Shown in pieces: positions 27,682 to 37,155 of a stretch of 64,000 bases of DNA. How positions within the stretch are numbered: the stretch's first letter is position 1; each line of letters starts with the position of its first letter. The position numbers were made by a program, and so were the translations under genes. Source of the stretch: an uncultured Cohaesibacter sp. (GTDB taxonomy: Bacteria > Pseudomonadota > Alphaproteobacteria > Rhizobiales > Cohaesibacteraceae); NCBI RefSeq assembly GCF_963677725.1, contig NZ_OY782507.1:3718501-3782500 (forward strand), read 5' to 3'. Under the pieces are notes generated by a model. That model made no database searches. It worked only from the letters and a program-made list of their open reading frames with translations, and was not told where the DNA came from.

Positions 27682-29018
27682 TGGGCCGCTACAGCATCAA
27701 GATGCCTGATGTCGGCGAGGGCATCACGGAAGCAGAAATTGTCGAATGGAATGTGTCTGTTGGTGACTTTGTGCAGGAAGACGACATTCTGGCCGCTGTC
27801 ATGACCGATAAGGCTACGGTGGAGATCCCCTCTCCGGTGACCGGCACGATCCTTGCGCTTTGCGGTGCATTGGGCGAGACCATGGCGGTCGGGACTGAGA
27901 TTGTCGCGCTGGAGGTGGATGGTGAGGAGGATGCCGACGGGCAAGACCGGGAGCATGGAAATGCGACTGAAAATCCTGATGAACCGTCTGAAGAGACGCA
28001 AGCTTCGGAAGTAAAGGCTATGCGTCAATCCAAGGCGCGCAAGGCTGATGAATCGGGTGAAGCTGAATCTGACGCCCCGGCGCCTGCTGCTGCGCCAAAC
28101 CTTCATGCTTTGGCACCCACCGGTCTGCCGCGTCCGGTTGGCGAGAAGCCATTGGCCTCGCCCAGCGTGCGGCGGCGAGCGATGGAGGCGGGGGTTCGTC
28201 TGGCCTTTGTGCAGGGCACGGGGCCAGCGGGGCGGATCCTTCATGAGGATCTCGATGCCTATATTGCCGGGGGTGTCAGCCTGCCGGTGCAGGTGAGTGA
28301 AGCCGCCGTGCCGCTCAAAACCGGGGTTGAAGAATGGCGGGTAATCGGGCTTCGCCGCAAGATTGCCGAGCGGATGCAGGATTCCAAAAGCCGCATTCCG
28401 CACATCACCTATGTCGAGGAAATCGACGTCACAGATCTGGAAAAGCTGCGCCGTCACATGAATGAGACGAATGAAGGGGATCAGTCGAATCTGACAATCC
28501 TGCCGTTTCTGATGCGGGCGATGGTGGTGGCTGCCCGCGAAGTGCCAAAAATCTCGTCCCATTATGATGATGCCGAGAATATGGTGCGCCAATTTGAGGC
28601 CGTGCATATCGGCATGGCGACCCAGACCGATGGTGGGTTGATGGTTCCTGTGGTGCGCCATGCTGAGGCCAGAGGCGTGCGGGAATTGGCCGATGAAATT
28701 CGTCGTCTGGCGGATGCCGCCCGTGATGGCTCGATCACACGGGACGAGCTGACCGGCTCTACCATCACCATTTCGAGCCTTGGGGCGATGGGTGGGATTG
28801 TCTCGACCCCGGTCATCAATAGCCCTGAAGTGGCGATTGTTGGCGTCAACAAGGTTGTGGTCCGTCCGGTCTATATCGATGGAGACTTCCAGCCGCGGCA
28901 GATCATGAATCTATCCTCAAGCTTTGACCATCGGATTATCGATGGATGGGATGCTGCGGTCTTCATCCAGAAAATTAAAAGCCTGCTGGAGCATCCGGCA
29001 TTGCTGTTCGTCGAATAG
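27681..29018 (+). CDS. bkdB: Branched-chain 2-oxoacid dehydrogenase E2 (lipoyl transacylase)
   Basis: 445 residues from the ATG at 27681. There is one lipoyl domain with the lipoylated Lys in MTDKATVEIPSP (~43). A charged linker (~90-150) leads to the E1/E3-binding domain (ASPSVRRRAMEAGVRLAFVQGTGPAGRI, in part). The acyltransferase core ends with the catalytic SSSFDHRIIDGWDAA (HxxxDG). It passes the acyl group from E1 to CoA. Confidence 0.96.
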   Translation: MGRYSIKMPDVGEGITEAEIVEWNVSVGDFVQEDDILAAVMTDKATVEIPSPVTGTILALCGALGETMAVGTEIVALEVDGEEDADGQDREHGNATENPDEPSEETQASEVKAMRQSKARKADESGEAESDAPAPAAAPNLHALAPTGLPRPVGEKPLASPSVRRRAMEAGVRLAFVQGTGPAGRILHEDLDAYIAGGVSLPVQVSEAAVPLKTGVEEWRVIGLRRKIAERMQDSKSRIPHITYVEEIDVTDLEKLRRHMNETNEGDQSNLTILPFLMRAMVVAAREVPKISSHYDDAENMVRQFEAVHIGMATQTDGGLMVPVVRHAEARGVRELADEIRRLADAARDGSITRDELTGSTITISSLGAMGGIVSTPVINSPEVAIVGVNKVVVRPVYIDGDFQPRQIMNLSSSFDHRIIDGWDAAVFIQKIKSLLEHPALLFVE

Positions 29019-29030
29019 GAGGGCCAGAGA

Positions 29031-30443
29031 ATGAATCGGAAAAAAGGATCGAAATCCTGCGATGTGCTGGTTCTGGGCGCCGGGCCGGGGGGCTATGCTG
29101 CGGCCATTCGGGCAGGGCAGGCGGGATTGAAGGTGGTGATTGTTGAAGGGGAGAAGGCCGGTGGCACCTGCCTTAATGTCGGTTGCATCCCGTCCAAGGC
29201 GCTGATCCATGCAGCGTCCCGGTTCCACCAGACCAAGATGGCCGAACGGGACAATCCGTTTGGCATCAGCCTTGGAAGCGGCTCTGTTGAAATTGACCTT
29301 TCCAAGACCATCGACTGGAAGGATGGCATTGTTGCCCGGCTCAACAAGGGCGTTGAAGGCTTGCTGAAAAAGGCCGGGGTCGAACTGGTCACGGGCTGGG
29401 GGAGAATGCTCGATGGCAAGACGTGCGAGGTGAGTGGCAAGGATGACCCTGTGCTGATCCATGCCGAGCATGTCATTCTGGCGACCGGATCGGTGACGAC
29501 TTCGCTGCAGTCCCTGCCTTTTGGCGACAAGGTTATTTCCTCCACCGAAGCGCTGGCGCTGACCCATGTGCCAGACAAGCTGGTGGTGGTCGGTGGCGGC
29601 TATATCGGCCTTGAACTTGGCACGGCCTTTGCCAAATTTGGCTCTGAGGTGCATGTGGTGGAATTTGCAGATCATATCCTGCCCCATTATGACCGGGAGA
29701 TCGGCAAGGTGGTGTTGCAGTCGCTCAAAAGCCTCGGTGTGACGGTCTCGACCGGAGCGTCCGCCAAACATTTGAGCGAGGATGACTCCGGTCTGGTGGT
29801 TGCCCTTGCCGATGGCAGCGAAGAGATCCTGCCTGCGGACAAGATTTTGGTCACAGTGGGGCGCAAGCCGCGTCTTGATGGCTGGGGGGCGAAGAGCCTT
29901 TATCTGACCATGCGGGACGGCTTCATCGCGATCAATGATAAATGCCAGACTTCGATGACCGATGTATATGCGATTGGCGATCTCACCGGTGAACCGATGC
30001 TGGCTCATCGGGCGATTGCCCAGGGAGAGCTGGTGGCTGACATTCTGGCGGGCAAACCGCGGCGGTTTGATCCAGCGGCAATCCCGGCCATTTGCTTCAC
30101 CGATCCGGAAGTGGTTTCCGTCGGTTTGTCGCCCGATGAAGCAACGTCAAGAGGTTATGAGACGGCAATTGGGCAGTTTCCCTTTGCGGCCAATGGCAAG
30201 GCGATGGCGGGGGCCGCTGAAACCGGCTTCGTGCGGGTGGTGGCGCGCAAGGATAACAATCTGGTGCTAGGGATTCAGGCGGTTGGCAAGGGCGTTGCTG
30301 AACTCTCAGCGGCCTTCGGGTTGGCACTGGAAATGGGTGCAAGGCTTGAAGATATTGCCGGAACTATCCATGCTCATCCCACGCAGGGAGAAGCCTTGCA
30401 GGAAGCGGCTTTGGGCGCGCTGGGGCATCCGTTGCATATCTGA
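29031..30443 (+). CDS. lpdA: Dihydrolipoyl dehydrogenase (E3) of the BCKD operon
   Basis: 470 residues. The FAD-binding motif is VLVLGAGPGGYAAAIRAGQAG. The redox disulfide is in GGTCLNVGCIPSKAL (~45-60), the NAD-binding motif is VVVGGGYIGLELG, and the C-terminal His-Glu pair is in HAHPTQGEALQEAA. It re-oxidises the lipoyl group with NAD+. Being last in bkdA1-A2-B, it is probably the complex-specific copy (lpdV type). Confidence 0.94.
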   Translation: MNRKKGSKSCDVLVLGAGPGGYAAAIRAGQAGLKVVIVEGEKAGGTCLNVGCIPSKALIHAASRFHQTKMAERDNPFGISLGSGSVEIDLSKTIDWKDGIVARLNKGVEGLLKKAGVELVTGWGRMLDGKTCEVSGKDDPVLIHAEHVILATGSVTTSLQSLPFGDKVISSTEALALTHVPDKLVVVGGGYIGLELGTAFAKFGSEVHVVEFADHILPHYDREIGKVVLQSLKSLGVTVSTGASAKHLSEDDSGLVVALADGSEEILPADKILVTVGRKPRLDGWGAKSLYLTMRDGFIAINDKCQTSMTDVYAIGDLTGEPMLAHRAIAQGELVADILAGKPRRFDPAAIPAICFTDPEVVSVGLSPDEATSRGYETAIGQFPFAANGKAMAGAAETGFVRVVARKDNNLVLGIQAVGKGVAELSAAFGLALEMGARLEDIAGTIHAHPTQGEALQEAALGALGHPLHI

Positions 30444-30463
30444 GCGATAGATGCGCGGAAGCG

Positions 30464-30490
30464 AAAGGCGGCCCAACTAGTCGCCTTTTA
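30464..30490 (+). terminator. Probable terminator of the bkd operon
   Basis: A seven-base-pair stem (AAAGGCG/CGCCTTT) with an 11-base loop is followed by TTTTA, 20 bases after the lpdA stop. The stem is short, so the call is moderate. Confidence 0.55.
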
Positions 30491-30545
30491 TGTTTATCGC
30501 GTCTTCTGGCTTGCCCATGGCTTTTGGATCGGGCATAGAGACGCC

Positions 30546-31238
30546 ATGAGTGAACCAGCCCATCCGCCCAGCCTGACACCGCCGCTTGTCGATTATCAGC
30601 CGCCGCAGGAGCCTTATCTGTCGGTGCTGTTTGCCGACGAGCATATCACGCTTGTCGACAAGCCGGCCGGTTTGTTGAGCGTACCGGGCAAGGATCCGGC
30701 CCACTGGGATTGTCTTGAATATCGCGCCCAGCAGCAGCTTGGCGACGCGCGGATCGTCCATCGGCTCGATATGGACACGTCCGGGATCATGGTCTTGGCA
30801 ATGAATGCCGACAGTCATCGCAATCTGGGGCGGCAGTTCGAGAAAAGAAAGACCAAGAAAAGCTATATTGCGCGGGTTTGGGGCAGGATGGTCGAGGAAG
30901 AGGGCTGTATTGACTTGCCGCTCATTTGCGACTGGCCGAACCGTCCCAAACAAATGGTCTGTTTCGAGCGGGGCAAGCCTGCCAGGACCGATTGGCAGGT
31001 GCTAAGCCGGAATGAGGAGAGCAGTCTGGTGCGCCTCACGCCCCATACGGGACGCTCCCACCAATTGCGGGTTCATATGCTCAGTCTGGGGCATGTCATT
31101 TTGGGGGATCGCTTTTATGCTCAAGGAGGCGCGCTGGTGGCTGCGGATCGCCTGATGCTCCATGCGGAGCGACTGGGGCTCATCCATCCCGCAAAAGGTG
31201 AGTGGATGGATTTTGAGAGCCCCTGTCCTTTCAAATAG
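30546..31238 (+). CDS. RluA-family pseudouridine synthase
   Basis: 230 residues. The catalytic Asp is in RIVHRLDMDTSGIMVLA (~75), with VVDKPAGLLS-like LVDKPAGLLSVPGK and the closing motif RLTPHTGRSHQLRVHMLSLGHVILGDRFY. There is no N-terminal S4 domain, so it matches the short RluA type that modifies 23S rRNA U746 and tRNA U32. The exact target is an inference. It stands alone after the bkd operon. Confidence 0.9.
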   Translation: MSEPAHPPSLTPPLVDYQPPQEPYLSVLFADEHITLVDKPAGLLSVPGKDPAHWDCLEYRAQQQLGDARIVHRLDMDTSGIMVLAMNADSHRNLGRQFEKRKTKKSYIARVWGRMVEEEGCIDLPLICDWPNRPKQMVCFERGKPARTDWQVLSRNEESSLVRLTPHTGRSHQLRVHMLSLGHVILGDRFYAQGGALVAADRLMLHAERLGLIHPAKGEWMDFESPCPFK

Positions 31239-31251
31239 GCGAGGTGGCGGC

Positions 31252-31764
31252 CTATTGCTTTTTCCAGTTGATGACGATCTCGTTGACCTTCTTGACGCCC
31301 TTGTTGCGGCCCGAGATGGTCTGGAACTTGTTCTCACCGGTGAGGAAAAAGCTGATGAAGACCTCGTTGGTGCCGTCGGTGCCTTTAAGGAGCAGGCGGG
31401 TCGCTTCGGCCTGTCCAGCAAGATCAATCTTGGCCATGCTGCCTGTTTGCAGGATCGGGGTGCCGGTGACATATCCCTTGGCATTTTCAGTGAGGGTCGA
31501 GCTGAAGCTGGAGGTCAGGGAGACCGAACCGCAGCGACCATTCAGCGACAGGGTGTCGCTTTCGGCACGAAATTTGGCCTTGATGCGGCAGGCAATAGGG
31601 TCATCGTGGGGATTTTTGCCCTTGTGATGGATGGTGCCCAGACCGCGCCAGCTGCCTTGAAGCTCTTCCAGAAAGGTCTTGGCAGAGGCCGGGGTGGCTG
31701 CGGCAAAGGCAGATAGGCCAAGAAGCATGAGAGGCAGGATGCGGATGGTGCGGCAAAAACTCAT
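31252..31764 (-). CDS. Exported hypothetical protein, lipocalin-like
   Basis: 170 residues with a clear signal peptide (LPLMLLGLSAFAAATPASA). The mature part is rich in beta strands, starting FLEELQGSWRGLGTI and ending KVNEIVINWKKQ, a small-barrel pattern. I do not recognise a named family with certainty. It is 41 bases downstream of the MMPL transporter gene on the same strand and may be its periplasmic helper, for example a lipid carrier. That link is inferred from position only. Confidence 0.72.
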   Translation of the reverse strand: MSFCRTIRILPLMLLGLSAFAAATPASAKTFLEELQGSWRGLGTIHHKGKNPHDDPIACRIKAKFRAESDTLSLNGRCGSVSLTSSFSSTLTENAKGYVTGTPILQTGSMAKIDLAGQAEATRLLLKGTDGTNEVFISFFLTGENKFQTISGRNKGVKKVNEIVINWKKQ

Positions 31765-31805
31765 TCTGTCTTCCTTTCAGTCTTCCATTGATGCTTTGGG
31801 CCTCT

Positions 31806-34091
31806 TTATTCGGGTCTTTTTTCGGACCTCCTGTCGAGGGCAAGCAGGAAACTCGGGAGGATATAGAGATCAGCCAAAAGCGCCACAAATAAGGCGGTTA
31901 TGACGAGCTGCCCGAACAGAATAACCGAGGGAAGAGAACTCAATTGGGTCATGCCGAGACCGGCGACGAGCAGCATGGTTGTTGCCAGAACAGCGGGTGT
32001 AATGGTTCCAATGGCATGGGCCATGGCTTGGCTGTGGCTATCGTCCGGTTTGGTATGACGGCAGAGGCGGTATTGGTTGAGTAGATGGATCGAATTGTCG
32101 ACCGCGATACCAAAGGCAATAGTGAGCGCAATGACTGCGGTCATGTTGAGCGGTCGATCAATGATCCAGAAATAGGCTTCCACTGTCAGGATCGGGATAA
32201 GGTTTGGCAACAGGAAGGCAATGCCGAACCGCACCGAGCGGACCAACACCATGATCGCCAGAATGACAATGATGATGGCACCGATGAGGCCGGTGCGAAG
32301 GTCGGAAATCAGCGTCGGTGTTTCCTTGGCTGTCAGGAGTGACAGGCCTGCCAAAGTGACACGGCCATCAAGACCGTCGGCTTTCAATCCGGCGATCAAA
32401 CCATCGGCATAGGCGCTGATCTGCTCTGCCGAGAGCATGGTGCCAAGCGGAATCGGTATCAGATAGGCCAGTCTATCCTTGCTGACAAAGCGCGACAGGA
32501 TCACATTGTCCTGCGGCAGGTCGGCGCCCTCAAGCCTTTGCATCATGGAGACAATTGGTGCGGGGTCGATTGGCTTGGTGATATGTTTGTTAAGCGAGGT
32601 GAGAATGGCCTCGAAGGTTGCCCGGTCTGAGGCGCTCAGTCCCTTTTGGCCGTCGGGGTCTTTCAGAATGGCATAAAGCTGGCCCGTGCCGCCGAGCTTC
32701 TTCTCGATCAGAACTTCGTCCTTGCGGATTTGCAGATCCTGGGAGAGATAATCCGTCACGCGGAAACTGGCTGGCAGGGCAATGTGAATGGCGATCAGAC
32801 CGACGGACAGGGCACAAGCGGCGCTGAGGATGGTCTTGCGATGGAAGGTGGCAAGCCAGATGGCCGGGCGAGCCGGGCTTTGCAGGAAGCGCGGTGCGGC
32901 GACCTTGCTAACCTTGTCACTTTTGAGCAGAAAGTGGGACAAGGTCGGCACGATCAGAATGACCGACAGGAAAGCCAGCATGATGCCGACAGCTCCGGTG
33001 AAGGACAGGCGCTCCATGGTCGAGGCCCCACTCAGGCCGATGCCGACAAAGGCCAGTGAGGTGGTCAGACTGGCAAGGAAACAGGCCGGTCCCGTTGTCG
33101 CAATCGCATAGCTGATCGCTTCTGTTTGTGGCAGGCCGTCGGCTCTTTTGCGCTGGATCGACATATAGAGATGCACCCCGTCGGCAAAAGCGACGACGAT
33201 GACCATGGTCGGCACGATGGTGGTCAGGAAATCAACCGGAATGGAGAATAGCGCCAGAAAACCGAAATACCAGATCACGCCGGTAACTGGTGGCACAGAA
33301 CAAATCAGCGCGCCGCGCCAGGAGCGGAAAATGGCACCGGCCACCACAACGCAGAGCAGGATCGAGGCGATGGTCAGATTGGTCTGATCCCCATGCAGGG
33401 CATCGCGAATGGTGCGCTGGATTTCCGGGATGCCAACAAAGGACAGGGTGAAAGCCTCGTGATAGGGGGCGGCAAGGGTGCGGATTTCGGCAAGGCTTTC
33501 CGGGGTGAGTTTGGTGGATTTGCCGTCCTCTGTCGGGGCGGTCATCAGGGAGATGACCGTCACGGTGAAGTCTTCGCTGAGCATCTTGTCGGCCAGCGGC
33601 ACCTGTTGGCGCAAGGATGACAGGCGTTCGGCAATGGGTTTGCTGCGGTTCTCCGGACTGGTCAGGAAGAAGGCAGGCGCTGCCGGTTCGTCTGTTTCAT
33701 CTGCCGTGGCTGCTGCCCCATCGGCAGCATCTGGCAGGGAAAAGATCGAGAAGGCCGCCTCGACCTGCGAGGCAAATTGCAGATCGAGCAGGAATGCCTG
33801 AAAGGCCTCATAGGTGTCCGGATCGGAGAGATCTGCGCTCTTGATCAACAAAAGCTCGTCTTGCGAGAAGGCGCGAAACTGGTTCTCAAGCGCCACAAAA
33901 TTGCGATAGCTCTCGCTTTCATTGGCCAGATTGTCGGTGATGTCGCCAGTGAACCGCGTTTGCGTTACCATCAAATAGGCGGTCAACAGGGTGATCGCTA
34001 TCGCGATTGCGGCGATCAACGGGGCGTTGGAGGCAATTTTGGGAGCCGCCTTGTGCAGACCAAGACTTTGCATGTCGGTCGATATTCTCAC
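31806..34091 (-). CDS. RND-superfamily MMPL-type transporter
   Basis: 761 residues with two repeats of one plus five membrane helices and two large periplasmic loops (after TRFTGDITDNL and after SFRVTDYLSQDLQI). The family's DGVHLYMS (VVAFADGVHLYMSIQRKR) and FGIAVDNSIHLLNQYR segments are present in the two halves. MMPL/HpnN-type proteins move lipids or hydrophobic compounds to the outer membrane. The upstream hydrolase gene overlaps its start by four bases (ATGA). Confidence 0.88.
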   Translation of the reverse strand: MRISTDMQSLGLHKAAPKIASNAPLIAAIAIAITLLTAYLMVTQTRFTGDITDNLANESESYRNFVALENQFRAFSQDELLLIKSADLSDPDTYEAFQAFLLDLQFASQVEAAFSIFSLPDAADGAAATADETDEPAAPAFFLTSPENRSKPIAERLSSLRQQVPLADKMLSEDFTVTVISLMTAPTEDGKSTKLTPESLAEIRTLAAPYHEAFTLSFVGIPEIQRTIRDALHGDQTNLTIASILLCVVVAGAIFRSWRGALICSVPPVTGVIWYFGFLALFSIPVDFLTTIVPTMVIVVAFADGVHLYMSIQRKRADGLPQTEAISYAIATTGPACFLASLTTSLAFVGIGLSGASTMERLSFTGAVGIMLAFLSVILIVPTLSHFLLKSDKVSKVAAPRFLQSPARPAIWLATFHRKTILSAACALSVGLIAIHIALPASFRVTDYLSQDLQIRKDEVLIEKKLGGTGQLYAILKDPDGQKGLSASDRATFEAILTSLNKHITKPIDPAPIVSMMQRLEGADLPQDNVILSRFVSKDRLAYLIPIPLGTMLSAEQISAYADGLIAGLKADGLDGRVTLAGLSLLTAKETPTLISDLRTGLIGAIIIVILAIMVLVRSVRFGIAFLLPNLIPILTVEAYFWIIDRPLNMTAVIALTIAFGIAVDNSIHLLNQYRLCRHTKPDDSHSQAMAHAIGTITPAVLATTMLLVAGLGMTQLSSLPSVILFGQLVITALFVALLADLYILPSFLLALDRRSEKRPE

Positions 34092-34894
34092 TCTTCGAGT
34101 CTGGCGCTCTTCTCGGTCTCAGCATCTGCATATAACCAGCTTTTCCAGCTGCTTGCCTGCTCTAGACCTTGCTTGATCTGATCTGGGATGATGAAGCTAC
34201 GTCCCAACCATCGGGTCATATTGACCGGCAGGTCGGGAAAGATGCTGAAGACCAATTCTGTGCAGATCACTTGTTGCTGGTTGAGCCCGTCCAAATTGTA
34301 GTCATAGGCTTTTCCCATATTTTCCACGATGCGGTCAAAGTAAAAATCGGCCTGTTGTAAACTGTCTGAGCGGAAAATGGTGACTTCGTCTGCATTGAGC
34401 AGGTCTTCAAGGCTGCCCATGCGGACGCCGAAGCGATCCGATTGCACCACCGAGCGGCCATCATGAATGGCGGCAAACAGCTTTTTGTAACGCGGCTCCT
34501 TGTCCCAATGATGCCTGCGCCAGTCTGCTTCATCACCAAGCCAAATGGCCACGTGGGTATAATGGCCCGGTGTGGTCATTGCGGTGGCCTTGAAAGGCGC
34601 GGCAATCATGAGAATATCAAAGGGTTTGAGACCTTCGCTTATCGCCTCAATCAGTTTGGGATGGTCCGTTAGGTGGCCGTGGCGTATTTCTATCAGGCCG
34701 ATTGTGTTGGCGTAAGAGCGGGTTATAACGGTGAATAGATTGCTGAAGAGTGGTTTGTCTCGATAAAGGCTGATGCCCATGTCGAGGCCAAGCAGCAGCA
34801 ACAGCATGACCATCACTCCGGTTCTGATTGAAGGGAGCCTGACGGGCCTGAATTTCTGCGCGTCAGAATAACAGCTTTGGTCTGTTGCGCTCAT
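34088..34894 (-). CDS. YiiX/YebB-like permuted NlpC/P60 hydrolase
   Basis: 268 residues. One N-terminal membrane segment (VMVMLLLLLGLDMGISLY) is followed by a soluble domain facing the periplasm. The proposed catalytic residues are His in GHYTHVAIWLG (~113) and Cys in VICTELVFSIF (~210), arranged as in permuted papain-like amidases. GLKPFDILMIAAPFK is the usual lead-in. The family is linked to lipid or peptidoglycan amide bonds, with substrates largely unknown. The ATGA overlap with the MMPL gene suggests the two act on one lipid path. Confidence 0.82.
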   Translation of the reverse strand: MSATDQSCYSDAQKFRPVRLPSIRTGVMVMLLLLLGLDMGISLYRDKPLFSNLFTVITRSYANTIGLIEIRHGHLTDHPKLIEAISEGLKPFDILMIAAPFKATAMTTPGHYTHVAIWLGDEADWRRHHWDKEPRYKKLFAAIHDGRSVVQSDRFGVRMGSLEDLLNADEVTIFRSDSLQQADFYFDRIVENMGKAYDYNLDGLNQQQVICTELVFSIFPDLPVNMTRWLGRSFIIPDQIKQGLEQASSWKSWLYADAETEKSARLEE

Positions 34895-35194
34895 GAGAGG
34901 ATCGGGATCGCTTTTGTCTAAAGGGCCGTTGGGTGATCAGTTCGGTCTGTTTTATGGTCGCTTTTTAACAAAAGCATGCGCTTATTTTCATTAAATCGCA
35001 ACTTACGCAGTGATCAATCGCTACATATGTATGATCCCAAGGCTATGATCTATCAGGTTGTCTTTGTTAGCGCCTCGTAGTGAGGTATTTGGGTCTCTAG
35101 TTGCAAATGCTTCTTAAAAGCAGTTGTAAATTGTAGGGCGGGCTGATAGGCTCGTCACCATGACAGTTTGGCGCCTTTTGGAAAGATGGATTTT
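34895..35194. other. Divergent promoter region of yiiX-like and sitA genes
   Basis: 300 bases without a gene. TTGCAAAT (35101-35108) and TTGTAAAT (35124-35131) flank TGCTT-N5-AAGCA, an inverted repeat. This GCAAAT-rich block about 70-95 bases ahead of sitA resembles operators of Mur, the Fur-like manganese regulator of Hyphomicrobiales. The match to a Mur box is from memory of its general form, so it is tentative. Confidence 0.4.
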
Positions 35195-36094
35195 ATGACG
35201 CTTTTGAAGAGATTGGTGATGGTGGCGATGATGGTCGTTGTGTTGCCAATACAGGCGGCCTTTGCGGCTGAGAAAACATTCAAAGTGGTGACAACCTTTA
35301 CGGTCTTTGCCGACATGGCGCGCAACATTGCAGGCGATGTGGCCGAGGTGGAATCGATCACAAAGCCGGGAGCCGAGATCCACAATTATCAGCCCACGCC
35401 GCGTGACCTGATCCGCGGACAGGGAGCGGACCTCATTTTGTGGAATGGCCTTAATCTGGAGCTTTGGTTCGAGCGGTTTTTCCAGAATTTGCGCGATGTG
35501 CCCAGCGTCGTGCTGACCGAGGGTATCAAGCCGATGTCAATCAATTCCGGGCCGTATGCGGGCAAGCCGAATCCCCATGCCTGGATGTCGGTTAGTGACG
35601 GGTTGATCTATGTGGAAAATATCCGCAAAGCGCTGGTCAAATATGACCCCGAACATGGCGACATTTATAACCGCAATGCAGAAATCTATAAAGACAAGAT
35701 CCGGGCCATTTCAGATCCGATCCGCAACGCTCTGGCGGTGATTCCGGATGATAAAAAATGGCTGGTGACCAGTGAAGGGGCCTTCAGTTATCTGGCACGG
35801 GATTTCGGGCTCAAGGAGCTCTATCTCTGGCCGATCAATGCGGACCAGCAGGGCACACCCAAGCAGGTGAAACGGGTGATCGACACGATCAGGGCCGAGG
35901 GCATTCCGGTGATCTTTTCCGAAAGCACCGTGTCGGACAAGACCGCCAAACAGGTGGCCGAGGAGACCGGGATCAAATATGGTGGTGTTCTGTATGTGGA
36001 TTCCCTGTCCGAAGCCGATGGGCCGGTGCCGACCTACCTTGATCTTTTGAACGTGACAGCACAGACCATCGCGGATGGGCTGACAAGCGAATAG
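35195..36094 (+). CDS. sitA: Mn/Fe ABC importer, substrate-binding protein SitA
   Basis: 299 residues from the ATG at 35195, chosen because GGAAAG lies eight bases upstream; a Met three codons earlier is possible. A signal peptide covers residues ~1-24 (VVVLPIQAAFAA). The metal ligands of the cluster A-I family are His in GAEIHNYQPTPRD, His in GKPNPHAWMS, Glu in VTSEGAFSYLA and Asp in VLYVDSLSEAD. The His-His-Glu-Asp set and the absence of a His-rich loop point to manganese or iron rather than zinc. It heads sitABCD. Confidence 0.92.
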   Translation: MTLLKRLVMVAMMVVVLPIQAAFAAEKTFKVVTTFTVFADMARNIAGDVAEVESITKPGAEIHNYQPTPRDLIRGQGADLILWNGLNLELWFERFFQNLRDVPSVVLTEGIKPMSINSGPYAGKPNPHAWMSVSDGLIYVENIRKALVKYDPEHGDIYNRNAEIYKDKIRAISDPIRNALAVIPDDKKWLVTSEGAFSYLARDFGLKELYLWPINADQQGTPKQVKRVIDTIRAEGIPVIFSESTVSDKTAKQVAEETGIKYGGVLYVDSLSEADGPVPTYLDLLNVTAQTIADGLTSE

Positions 36095-36222
36095 GACCTG
36101 TCCCAGCATGCTCGTTCATGCCGAGGCGAATGAAACCCCGAAGAGACGCTTTCTTGTCACATATGTCAGTTGGCATGGATCAGTTGACTTGGATAAGGGA
36201 TCGTTCTGGTTGATTGTCGAAC

Positions 36223-37152
36223 ATGACCATGAAAGATGCGCCTGCCCGACAGGGTGAGATGTCGGAAATCGGACTTGAAGCCTGCGATATCACAGTGACC
36301 TATCGCAATGGTCATACGGCGCTGTATGACGCCAATTTCTCCATTCCGCGTGGATCGATCGCAGCGCTCGTCGGGGTCAACGGGTCGGGTAAGTCCACCC
36401 TGTTCAAAGGGGTGATGGGCTTTGTGCCGCTGGCCAAAGGCTCCGTGACCATTCTGGGCATGCCAGGGGCCGAGGCCCTTAAGCGCAATCTGGTGGCCTA
36501 TGTGCCGCAGGCCGAAGATGTGGACTGGAATTTTCCGGTGCTGGTCGAGGATGTGGTGATGATGGGGCGCTATGGCCATATGAATTGGCTGCGCATTCCC
36601 TCCAAACATGATCATGCGATGGTCGAGCAGGCGCTGGAACGGGTCAGCATGCAGGATTTCCGCAAGCGCCAGATCGGCGAGCTGTCCGGTGGTCAGAAGA
36701 AAAGGGTCTTTCTTGCCCGGGCGCTGGCGCAGGAGGGCAAGGTCATTCTGCTTGATGAACCTTTCACCGGGGTCGATGTGAAAACCGAGGAGCAGATCAT
36801 CACCCTGCTGCGCTCGTTGCGCGATGAGGGCCATGTGATGCTCGTCTCGACCCATAATCTGGGATCAGTGCCGGAATTTTGCGACCGGACCATTATGGTC
36901 GATCGCACGGTGCTGGCCTCTGGGCTGACGAGCGAAGTTTTCACTCAGGCCAATCTGGAAAAGGCCTTTGGAGGGGTGTTGCGGCATTTCATTCTGGGCG
37001 GCGAAGACCTGCATGATGATGACGATAAACGTCAAGTCACGGTGCTCACCGATGATGAACGACCCTTTGTCCTTTATGGCGAGGCCGAGGAAACACAAGA
37101 TATTGCAATCGGGGGCGACGCCACGAGCGCCTCACCAGATGGCAAGGGGTGA
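36223..37152 (+). CDS. sitB: Mn/Fe ABC importer, ATPase SitB
   Basis: 309 residues from the ATG at 36223; the ATG at 36229 or Met13 at 36259 are alternatives. Walker A is [16 protein letters not shown], the signature is [17 protein letters not shown] and Walker B is [33 protein letters not shown] is typical of Mn/Zn importers. A C-terminal extension of ~60 residues contains an acidic, His-bearing run ([13 protein letters not shown]) that could hold metal. Confidence 0.93.
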   Translation: MTMKDAPARQGEMSEIGLEACDITVTYRNGHTALYDANFSIPRGSIAALVGVNGSGKSTLFKGVMGFVPLAKGSVTILGMPGAEALKRNLVAYVPQAEDVDWNFPVLVEDVVMMGRYGHMNWLRIPSKHDHAMVEQALERVSMQDFRKRQIGELSGGQKKRVFLARALAQEGKVILLDEPFTGVDVKTEEQIITLLRSLRDEGHVMLVSTHNLGSVPEFCDRTIMVDRTVLASGLTSEVFTQANLEKAFGGVLRHFILGGEDLHDDDDKRQVTVLTDDERPFVLYGEAEETQDIAIGGDATSASPDGKG

Positions 37153-37155
37153 GGT

